64,000 nucleotides of DNA from Symsagittifera roscoffensis. Taxonomy: Eukaryota > Xenacoelomorpha > Acoela > Convolutidae. Numbering within the stretch: position 1 is the first letter of the stretch; the number at the start of each line of letters is the position of its first letter. The notes beneath the pieces were generated by a model. It was not told the origin of the DNA. It did no database searches and saw only the letters and a list, made by a program, of their open reading frames with translations. Made by a program: the position numbers and the translations under genes. Of this stretch, positions 46,483-58,400 are shown in pieces. The stretch spans positions 16,932,027-16,996,026 of the forward strand of contig NC_087068.1 in the NCBI RefSeq assembly GCF_963678635.1, written 5' to 3'.

Positions 46483-49400
46483 GTAAGTCCACAGTATAGA
46501 TTCCATTGTTTAGCTTTTTATGGTAGTTCACTTGAAGACAGACAAAATGTCAACTTTGTAAACAGTTTTTGAAAAATTTGGTTGTTTTCTAGTTATCTAA
46601 TTTCTAGTTTTCTAGTTCTCTACTTTTCTTGTCTCTAAGCTTTAGCTGATGTGTCTGTCTAAAAACTGTCAATTATATTAAAATTTCATAAAAAAAAGAG
46701 TCTTAAAACCAAATTAGAGACTTCCTTGTTTTGTTATTTTGTCGAGGGAGGATGCCAAAAAAACAAGAAAGAATAAATTTTGGACTTTGAACTCGTCCAG
46801 ATAAACGGTGGTTTAGATAAGTGTTTTTTTTTGCAGCGAATCAAAGATCAATTAAGCAATATCCCCCCCCCCCCATTCACACGAGGCAACATACTTGAGG
46901 CATCATATCTTTAACTACTTGAAAACAGTTTGAATGATATGAAACTATCAGCCAGGTTCTCCAACGAATGTGGAACATCAGAACTTAAAATATCACAACT
47001 CAAAAACTACTTTCAGAACAAAAAAAAATCGCTAAAACTGATGCGTCTTATTGAACAAAATTGCTCTTGCGTACATAGCTAACGTGCTGAGGAGAACATT
47101 ATTCAGTCTTCAGCTACAAAGTTAGAGCACGAACATTTGTAATTTTTTTTCTCGAAGCAACGGTCGCGCAAACAAAATCTCGCTTGAAAACAACTTTTTT
47201 AAAACAAAGTTGTATCTTTTTCACTTCTTTTGGCACTCGTATAAAATATACTTCTTTCGGTCAACTGATTGCTTCCTATGAACACATAAACTATCTGCTT
47301 GCGCTTGATAAAGTAATTTAGATATTTTGACCGTTTTTGTTTGGGGTGATAGCTCAATTGGTCATTAGGGGGGAGAGATTGCCCAATTGGTCCCAAATCA
47401 AAATTGATACAATTTAATTTGCTAGTTTTATAGGAATTGAAAAGCCAAGATAATCTATCGATAATTCCATCGAGCTTCAAAATTTCTTTCCTGACATTTG
47501 GCGGGCAAGTAAGTTATCCCAGATGTAAAGTTTTCTTTTTGTGCCTTTCTGTGAAAAAAAAAATTTGGAGGGAAATTTTACTGTTTTGGAATTTGTTAAG
47601 CAGGAAGGCCATTAATACGGTAAAAAAACCTCAGTGCCTTAAAAAACCAAAATCATCATGACTGCTTTTGAGGCTCTTAGGTTTCAGAACTGTCTATATT
47701 CTTGTATTCCAACTACTAAAACGTGATTGCTGAGACCGTGTCAACTTCGATTCAAAACAACTATCTGAAATCACACGGTAATCTTTTCAAAAAAATTGTT
47801 CAAAATATTGAAAACATTGTTGACTCTGTTCACCTGAGCTCTTGAAGTCTTATATAAGTATTTGAAAAAATACAAAATCAGCTTTGTTATATTCGAGTAG
47901 AAAAAATACTTATTTTCATTGAGATCAAACATTACGATGTTTCCGTCTTAATTTACAAGTGAGACGTTGAGGAAGAAATTTTATCAAGAAGACTTTGCGA
48001 CAGTTCAAATAGAGATAATGAAAAGTCTGCAAAATTAAAAGACAAAAAAGAGAACTATTGAGAAAAAGTGAATTTTATCTCAAAGATGAAAGCACATGAG
48101 TTCTCCTTAATAATCTTTACAGTTCAAGTATAGTAGAAGATAGAATAATCTATAAGCACTGGTGTCATCGTTACCCCCTTATTGCAACTTTGTTCAAAAT
48201 TAATTGTTTTTAGTGGTTGCCAATACAAGGCCAAGCTGTGCATTTTGTGAATTGGAAACGGATTTCGCATCAGGTCAATCAGATTTGTCGCGGAATCCAC
48301 AACATTGCTATTTTTCTTTGATCTTTTTTGCTGTTTTGCAATCCACAGTTCAAAACACTGTAGCACTTAAAACCGCTCCAAAAATATTAGTTGCGGAATC
48401 ACCTTACAATCTCAAATACTGAAAGAATGAACTTTTTTCCGATCTCAAATACTGAAACAATGAACAATTTTCCTATCTCCAATACTGAAAGAATGAACAT
48501 TTTTCCGATATTAAACTCTGAAAGAATGAAAACCTTTACGATCATCTCAAGTATTAAACAATAAAAACAAACTGAGGTAAACTCTTGTGTTATAATGTTG
48601 AATTATTAAAAAAAGTTCATTATTTCTAAACACTGAAGGGGTACATTCAAAACTTTAATTGAACAATGATTTGAGATTAATTATTGGATTTCACTAACGA
48701 TAGGTAAATCAGTGCTTTCAAATTCTTCATTTGCTGGATAATAATTGTGGCTATAGCTTTTAATTGTTCACGCAAGGACTAGCTCAGCTCAGTATAAAAA
48801 ACAAAACTACGATCCACTTATATTTGTGGAATCCGCTTACATTTGCGGAACCGCTTACTTTTCCAGAATCCGTTTACAGTTGCGGAATCCAGAACAAGTA
48901 GCTATATTTGCTGGTTGCGGAATCCGCGACACAACAAATGTGTCGACAAAGTTACGTTACACGCGAAATCCACGAAAAGTTTGTAAGTGGATTCCATCAT
49001 GTTCAAAGACTTGTCTCCGGAATCCAGGAACATACAGACACCAAATTATGCGCCTATCCAGTGCACAGTTTGGCTCGTATTGTCAATCACTCAATTTAGA
49101 TCTATGGCATGACCGAGCTCCAGCGGATCTCTTTAACTACCCCTTCCCCTTTGGTACCAATGTAACAAATCTCCCCGTCGAATCCGCATTTGCCTAAACC
49201 ATGGAATCCGCATTTGCCCATAAAAACACAGCAAGGCCTCGTAATGACCCTCCTTTTTGCAAAAGGGGGAGGGGGGAATAGTTGAAAAGATCCGCTTCAG
49301 CTACTTGGCTATACACCCTCTGATTTTGTCGCTTGTTTGCAGTGCGTCTTCTGTCTCTGATGCAGCGTGGAGACTGGGCCATAGTAGAGCATACATTGAG

Positions 49401-52400
49401 AGAAATGGACAAATTCAGACCAGCCGACATTGCTGAGGTGCGTGTCTCCCTATCGTGTGTGGTGTATTGCTTAAGAATAGACGGTGACGTGGTATCACGA
49501 ACGCTTCTCGATACAGTTAATAGACGATAATTTAGAAAATTATCAAAATTCGAACGTAATTTGCAAACCCTTGTTCTTACTACGCATCGTGAAGAAGGTA
49601 CATTATTACTAAAACGAGCGATTCGGCACTCTTCTATTTGTCACTTTTTCCTCTTCACGTTTTGGGAGGCTTTGGTACTTCTTATGAAATCATTTTTTGG
49701 CCTATCGACCCTAAAACTTTTTTAGAGGCACCTTTGGCGCCAATCTATACTAACTTTGAAGGGGAGCGCGCGCCAAAAAACGCCATTTTTTGTCAAAAAT
49801 TTCCAAAAAAGTGCCCAAAACAGCATCTTTTTAGTGCTTTAGGAGAGCTCTGAAAAGGTCGACAAAATTTTCAATTTTTTTTGAAAATCCGCCCTCCCCC
49901 CTCGAGAAATTCATAGATCTGCGCCTGTATATATCCTCCCCCTAAGAAAATATATATTGGCTTCAAAGGCAATTTTAGAAAAATTTAGCGTCATCAGCTA
50001 TGGAAGTTACAAAATTCTTTCCCCCAATTTTTTCTTCCAAACTTAAACTGCTTGGGGGCTTGGGAAGCTAGTTGGTCATTCTGATGTGTAGGTGAACAGT
50101 GTGAGTGAGGAGAAGGGGTGGACTCCTCTGTACCATGCGATAGCCGCCAACAAAATAGTGGTCGCTGAGAGACTGTTCGACCTAGGAGCATCACTCACTG
50201 TCAAAGCCAAGGTGATAAATAGCTAAGGTCGTCAGCTATTTATCATCAAAATACACTTAATTTATATCGATCGCCATAATCATCTGGTCTGATTAATTGT
50301 TTCTTTTAATCTTTGAAGTAAGTTTCAAGCTGTTACTTTCAATTAACCAAATTAAGTTTTTTTGTTGCTTTCGCATTGATTATTTATCATATGGCGAAAA
50401 AACGCAGTACTATTATAGACATCCATCGTGCTAAAAAGGCAAAGTCGAGCCGTTTTCTTATAGCAGCGTTTTTGTGTTCTGGAGGTTGAATATCTAACTG
50501 TGTGTGTGTGTGGGGGGGGGGGGGGGTCTATATTGGAAAAGAACAGTAAAAAAAATTCAGCACTTTCTTGACTATTTCTTCTTATGAATCTCTTCATCTG
50601 TTGCATGAGAGGATTTAAGGTTCAATTTTTGCATGCTGATGATCGTATGATACAATTCTTACATAATACACAATTCTTATATAACTCTAACACAATTCTT
50701 ACAAAATCAAAAACATAATACATAGGCGTTGTAATAATACAGGCGGATGGATATTTTTTAGTAGGTATTAATGGGTGAGAAAAATCTTTAAAAATATCTG
50801 GTTTCTTTCCAGGATGGGAAACAGGCAATTCACCTGGCTGGTGCATTTGCCAATGTGGACTTGATGAAGTTCGTGCTGAACAAGACAGTGGCCAGAGGGG
50901 GAGACATTCTCACTCCGGGAGGGGTAAGAAACTGTGTTTGAAAAAAGTGCACTGATTTTGGCCCCTGAACGTTTTCTAAAATCTCCAAGAAACTGACGCA
51001 ACAAAAAAGCACCAAACAAACAATCTTTCGGCGGTGGGCTGTTGAATTCCTAAGACAAACAATTAAACAAAGAACTCGCCTTTTCCCAAAAAATCCGGAA
51101 AAAAAGTAAGTTTCGTTGGGGCAGTACAACAGTGCCGAAAATGAAAAAAGTGTTCAACAGAGCCAAAAATTGATGATTTTCGGCCCTGTTGAACAATAAA
51201 TTTTTTCGGCACTGTTATACTACGGCACTATTGAACGCCCCCGTTTCGTGTTTCTACAAGTAGGATTCAAAATGGTAGGAGCAGGAGCGGATCTAGGATT
51301 TTCTCGAGGGGGGGGGGCGGATTTTCAAAAAATTTTCCAAAATTTTGACGACCTTTTTTTTTTTAGGTCGACCAAATTGATTTTTCGAGCTCTCCCAAAG
51401 CACTGTTTTGCCCCTACTTTGGCTAAATTTTGTGCGCCGCAGGCAAATTTTTGAAAAAACAGTCGGAAAAGCCGTTTTCGGGCAATTTTTGAAAAATTTT
51501 GACAAAAAAAAATCGCGTTTTTTTGGCGCGCGCTCCCCCTCAAAGTTAGTATATATTGGCGCCAAAGGCGCCCTTAAAAAAATTTTAGGGTCGGTCGGCC
51601 AAAAATGGATTTCTGAAAAAGTATCAAAGGGGGGACCCTTTGGGTCGGCAGGGGGTCGAATCCCTGAGGGGGGGGGGGGGGCGTCCGCCCTCCCCCCCCC
51701 CCGGGTAGGACCTTTCGCCCCTGGGTAGGAGTCAGGTAGGTGTCGAAGTGGTTGCGTCTCCTCCTCTCAATCGAAAGGTCGGATGTTCGAGGCCCACCAT
51801 GATTCGTGCTCGTTGCTTGAGGGTGAAGCAACAGTACCCAGCCCAGAAAAATAACCAAAAAGTTTGCACGTAGTTTTTAAACAGGGGCACAACAGCTGTT
51901 CGCCGTGATGAGCTGTACAGCTTTTGTGTTGGTCCTTTCTTCCGTGGATAAATGGTCTTAAGTGTTAAAAAAAATGATTGATCATGATAGAATAATGTAA
52001 TTTGATAATATGTTGATTTAACAAAAATTTACTCTAAGCTTATTTTGCTGTTGTGTAGGACATGGGCAGATGTGTGTTGCACTTTGCATGCACGAGGAAC
52101 ACAGGAGGACTGGAGGTGGTGAGACTGATTCTCAGGTGGATTTCCAATCAGACGAACAGCAGCAGCAATACTCACACCCACTCAAAAGACAAGGACAAGG
52201 ACAAGGACAAGGACAAAGAGAGGGACAAAGACAAAGACAAGGATACTAAAGACGGGAGACTGTTTCAAGATAAGGTGAATCAATTGATAGTGTTTGTTTT
52301 TAACGAATTCAATTAAGATTTTGGAGCCATAATGAAATGCCAAATCCCGAGCATTGATTTCATGATTTAAGTTTTTTTTAGATGACACTAAGTTTTGGCT

Positions 52401-55400
52401 GTCGCTTAGGAAAATTAGATACGAGATATAAAGAAACAAAGAAGGGTATTTTGTTGCAGACCTATTAAGTCCATCAAATTGAGTTTTAGCTTGAACGGAA
52501 CCAGGAAATTTGAAGGCCAACCAAAATTAGAAAATTTCTTCGTAAAGCTTTCGAGACATTTCTGGATTTCGGGATAACTTCGCTTAATTTTTTTGTATGT
52601 TTTTTTTCCAGAATGGGTTGATTCCGATCATGCAGGCGGCGGAGGTGGGCAACGCGGCTGTATGTAGGGAACTCCTCGCCTACCACGGGGACGAACAGGT
52701 CAAGACTCAGAGGAAGGTCAGTGAGATGTGCAATAAGTAAAGTCATCTGTAAATTAAAAAAGAAAATTAGAAGAGGAACTTAATGCTGCGCAGACAAAAC
52801 GTTTTGGAGTAAAATAAATTTTAAAAAAAAGTAGCCGGGGTTACTATGCCGGTAGCACAGATAGCCCCAACCTGCTATTGATACAAATAGAAAAAAAAAC
52901 AGAAAAAGCGAAAAAAAAACTTGACAATTTTTTGATTTGTTTGGAATTATTTACTTCGCATGTTATAGTATGTTTTTACAATAGGTTAAGCAATTTTAGA
53001 TGAAAACTAAGAAGAGACGGTCCTGTAAATACAGTCAGTTTCATTCGCCTTTTGCTAAAGTCAAGACCGAATAGCAAAAACTCGTTCAAAACTTTATAAG
53101 ATTAAAAATCTGACTGACCACTGAATGAGCTTTGACATGTTACCTAATCAGATGACCTATTAGCAGTTTTTAGGATTCTGCGTGATAAAAAAATCCAAAA
53201 AGTCGTCGGAACAAAAAGGGTTGAAATCAATGTTTAAAACATTACACTTCGAGCCAGTCATTAAACGTGGGTACGTAGTAAAGGGCGGGTCAAGGGTGGG
53301 TCAACAAAAAATTATTTTTCAAAATTTTGTCTGAAGCAAAAACCAATTGGAACAAGGATCGCCGGTTACATTTGCAAGTAGCACAGAATTTTCCGACCAT
53401 AGTCTTAAAAAAAATACGGAAACGTTTTCCAAATTATTGTGGTTTTTTTTCGTCGTGATTCTTAAAAAAATACAGCAACGTTTTCCAAATTATTGTGGTT
53501 TTTTTTTCGTCGTGATATGAAAAAAAGAGCTGAATAAAAAAGCCAAAAAACTAGAGTATAGGTACATTTGACAGTCATAGTAAAATAAACAAGCTGGGCA
53601 ACAGTTTTTGAAGAAAAATTACTAGAAAAACGAAATCGAATCATAAAAAATTTCAAAAAAATTGAAAACTAAAACTATTTCAACTTTTTTGCAGAAAATT
53701 TTAGAATTTTTCAAATTTTTGATTCAAAAAGGGCGCTGAAGACTTCAAAATTTAATTTAATTTGGGCAAAAAAAAAGTTTTCACGTCTTAAATTAAGCAT
53801 AAATAAGACTTTACTCGCTCAAAAGTAGACTAAAAATCAAAAAAAATTAATCGTTTTTTTTTAAAGTGGACACATTACAAACTTAAGAGTTTTCCGTTAT
53901 TTTACTTTCAGTTTAAATTTCAAAAAAAAAATAAAGTTTTGTGTATGCAAATTGCTTGTTTTTGCTAAATAATTGCTGCTTGACTTTTTGTCGAAATTCT
54001 TGCGAAAAATTACTCAAACTTTTTCTTCCTTTTTGTTGACGTTTTTTGTTTTCTAGTGAAGTCTTCTGCAGTTTTCGATGTCTGCTGAATAAAAAAGTAT
54101 ACTGTATTTCTGAGCAAGCCATAATTGAGAACACTTTTGAGAACGGCAATGGAAAATGGGAAGAAGCTTTGTATTTTGCTGTGTTTTAGTTTTTTTTCAC
54201 GCATGTTCAGGTACCAAAAGTTATAATCGAAATGGGTCGACTCTTCTAGCAAATAAAAATTTTTCATTTGTGCTTCGAACAACAGTAAAAAGCTTCAGAT
54301 AGGTGTCTTAGTGTCGAAAAAACGGACTTACATTTTTTGAGTTTGAGTCTAAATTCTTACGTTCATTATATGGAAATCGGGCATTTAGGGAAATGTCTTT
54401 GTATATTATTGTTTTTTGAAAACTACTGTTGTCGATTATGCCTATTTCACTAAGTTTCTGCACGTTGATATAATTCTCTCATGAGACTTCGCTCGAAAAA
54501 CGACATTAATCTGGAGAAAAAAATTTTTTGTAGTTTTTTTCTGAATTTTCTCCACGCACAGTCTTTTTCCGCGCACAGCAACCGTCTATCCTTGTTGTTA
54601 TTTTGTGTGAAAAAAATTTTCACGATCCTAGCATATTTATAAAAACAAGTTTTCAAAGTGATTTCATTACGAGGCCATACTAATGTGCACTAAATAGGCG
54701 CACAGTTTGGTGTCCGTAGGTTACTGAAATTCAGAGACAAACTTTTAGATTTGTTCCAAAATGTAAATGATTCCGTGCTCGTTTACAGGTAACATACGTT
54801 TTATCGGCTTATTAGTTTTTATCGCGGCTTCCGCAGCAAGCATAGATAGCTAGTTGTTCGGGTTTCCACAAACATTTGCGGTTTCCGCTCACATATTTGA
54901 GGAATCTATTTACAGTTGCTGATTCCGCGACAGCGTCACTTTATGTTATAACTCTATATAACTATTTTTGTAATTTCTTGTTTGTGACTTCTTTAAACTT
55001 TTCCGGATTCCGCAAATTTTATTGCGGATTCCGCAATTGTTTCTGGAGCAATGTTGAGCAATACAGTGTTTTAGTTATTTGTTTGTGGAAAAATACTAGC
55101 AATTGTAAAAAACTAGCAATGCTGCGGATTTCGCGACAAACCTGTGTTCGGCCTGTTGCGAAATCTGCGTACAATTCACAGAATACACAGTTTGGCCTCG
55201 TAACGTTCTGTATCCTAATAGAAAAAAAATATGAACAAGACTGCTCGTATCAGGGCGAAGCCCTGAATGTTCCGACTGCCTTTTAAGGTTTATGGAGCAG
55301 CAGTAATAACATAAAAAAAAATTAATTGAAATAAAATAAAACGAAATTTTTTTTCTTCTAAAATTTGAAATTTTTTATGAAAATCATCCCCCCACACGCC

Positions 55401-58400
55401 ATATACAGTACAAAAGAATAGATTTCGCTCCTAGTAACAAATCAATTATGGCAAATAAGCTTCATTCAACCAATTTGGAACGATTTATAAGACGGATTAA
55501 ATCTCCGCTTACGCGTTAATAGCGCGAATTACATCGCGCGTTAATTGTCCCAAATTGGTCAAAATGGCCAAAATAGCAAACTTTAAACCCTCATAACTTT
55601 ACGAAAAATGATCACAGGTGAAATATCTTTTCAAATTTGAGCTCAGGACAACAATACCTTTTGAATGATATAAAAAAATTCCGTCAAAAATGGCTAGTTA
55701 AAAAGTCGAAATTTGTCTGAAGAAAAAAAAACCCACCCCGAGCACAAATATTCCGTTACTTTCGTATCGAAAGTCGGAACAATAATGGTTCTTCTTTAAA
55801 TGTAGGACACTGGGGATACTGTGCTGCACTTGGCGTGTAGAAAGAAGGACATTGAGCTGATCAGACTGTTCTGCGAGTACACAAAGAGTGTCGACATACA
55901 GAATGTAAGACATCAAAATTTATCAATTAAGAGAGTTCATTTCTAATCATAATGGAACGAGAGTATTAATGGGTAAATCGTGTTAGTTTCGCAATGATTT
56001 TTGTTTAAAATAAGCTGCAGTGAAGTTTGTAAGCGTGACCACAATGTAAGCTGAGCTCGCGAGTGTGATATCTTAGTTATGCGTAATTTAATGACCTAAC
56101 CAACATCCGTCAAAGATTAGCAATTTTTAGAAATTAGCTGTTATGGAAACTCGCCTACTTGGTTTCTCAACTCAGCTCATTGTTCTGTAAAAAAATAATT
56201 GTTCCTGTTTCTGTTTTAGTTTGAAGGTCACGTGCCCTTACACATCTCAGCGTGGGAGGGAGACGAAGTGGCTGTGAAATACTTCTACATCATGAAGGCC
56301 AATCCAAACCTATCAGACATGGTCAGAACAGTCCCTTCATCTGAAACTCTTGACTTTAAACTATAGCCCATTGACCGTCTAGTGTTTTTCTGAGAACTAA
56401 GCCGGAACTAACTGTTGGCTTTTGAAAGAAGTTAAATATAATAGGAAGTTGTAGTTATTTTTGATGAAAGAAAGTGTAGAAGTTCTACAGTCAAATGCAA
56501 TTTTTCGATTAAAACCCTCTAAAACATGCCTCAAAATAGGAACCTTTAAGTCTCAATTTTCAGCTAAAAATTTAGTATTTCAATTACACAAACTTAAAAT
56601 AGTATGCAAACCCAGTCGCAAAAAAACTCCCTCATCCTATCGCAAAAAACATGGATTCAGATCAGCAGTTAGTTTAAAATTGAACGTTTTTGCTTTCCAG
56701 CTGGACAGGTCCCCACTGCACATAGCGGCCGAGAGAGGTCACACTTCAATTGTGGAACTGCTGGTGGACAAGTTCAAAGCCTCAGTTGCCGCCAGGACTA
56801 AGGTAAAAAATACTGGTTTTCAATTATTTTTAGGAGTCTTGGGATCAACTGTACAAACTTCGGACCAAGTTAACATCCTCCTCCCCCCCCCCCCGCCCAG
56901 CGCCGTTGGGGGGGGGGGGGGGGGGGGGAGGAAGAGGATGTTAACTTGATCCCAAACTTATCCGCTTCAAGTGATTTTTCATACTTAAAATTGAAGTGCT
57001 CATCCGAGTAAAATAACGCTTATTTCTACCAGCCGAGCGTTAAATAGGATTGAAATCAGGGGCTGCTTATTTCTTCTGATTACCCAAAGGGTTCAGTTTT
57101 TTGGTACAAATTTTTCGTCATCCAGTTTTTTCGATCAACCTGAAATTTTTCGGAAGTTCTATTCGAGCTGGAACCATGAAATTCGAAAGGAGAGCGCCCG
57201 GCAAAAAAAAACAAGCAGCTTTGAAATTTGAATTACTTTACCAGCTACATATACAACGCCAAAAGCAATATATTATGCCTGGAGGGAGATCCTAAAGAGC
57301 AGTACTGCTCATCGAGTAGGATATCCTGGAGAGTAAAGAGAAGACAGCCAGCATCAACTCAACAAACAAATTAAATTAAGGGCTGAAACTAAAAACAGTT
57401 TGTAGAGGTCCTGATTGTCTTTATACTAAATTTGAAAAAACTGTTTATAGAGTCTCAAACAACTAACTTCTGACATTTCATGTATATTAACAGGTATCAA
57501 GTCATTTTGTTTTAAATAGTTAAAAGCCTGCACAATTCTTACTGTAAGCGATCTCTGTTTAGCGGTAGTAGAAAATTTTTTGCCACTTTAATTACGCCTT
57601 TCGCTTTGCTCCTGGTACATGGTCCACTTTTTTGGGAGTAAATCTGAGACAGAAAACTATTTTTTTTACCCGATCGCAATTCCATAAACAAGTACCTTAA
57701 CATCTCAAAAAAGTATAAATCAAAAACAGTAAGCAATTTGTTTTCGTCCATAATTTCCTCTATTGATGCATATCTACGTTTGAAAAAAATTTCTCTCAAG
57801 ATTCTTTTTTGTAGTTTCATTATCTCGGTAAGGTGAGATTGGTATGTATTGCCGTATATTAAAATTCCATAAGTGATTGTAGGATTTACATATGCTTTGT
57901 AGAAGCGAAGCATCTGCTGTTTAGAAAAAATATACCTAGCTTTCCAGACAATGCCACAAAATTTAATTAATTTTTTGCACACATGTTCAATGTGAAATTT
58001 GAAAGTAGGTTTCTTATCAACAAAAATGCCTAAATATTTACACACATTTGTAATTTGAACTGTAGTACCAAAAGCAAAGTAATCTTTTGAAAAGTTATTA
58101 CCAAAATTCATTATTTGAGTTTTACCAGGATTGACACAAAGTCCATTCGTTTTGAACCATCTATCCATTTTACTTAACGAGCTATCAAAACTATCGCAAC
58201 AATTTTTTTCTGCATTGCATATTGTAGTATCATCAGCGAATAGAACAACCTCAGATCCTTCAGCAATTTTCGGAAGATCATTTATATATATTAAAAAAAA
58301 ACGGACCTAAAACTGACCCTTGCGGTACTCCACATGACATCGAGCGACTAGATTGAACAAATTGAAATCGGTTTGTAAAGTAATTGTTTACAAGACAAAG

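Larger units (their letters stand above)
46861..49342 (+). other. TRPN intron 1 (remainder), repeat-bearing
   Basis: Holds a run of about 13 C at 46863, a GCGGATTCCGC-type element (48219-49077), a further end fragment of that family (about 49175-49245) and an inverted repeat just before exon 2. Confidence 0.6.

Noticed and set aside
51293-51858. Several ORFs on both strands with Gly/Pro runs
   Set aside because: They lie in the hAT-type MITE and the adjoining tRNA-like repeat; other copies of the element break the frames.
56461-56949. 162-residue continuous ORF as a separate gene
   Set aside because: It is TRPN exon 9 plus chance-open intron on both sides; the acceptor at 56700 and donor at 56803 define the real exon.
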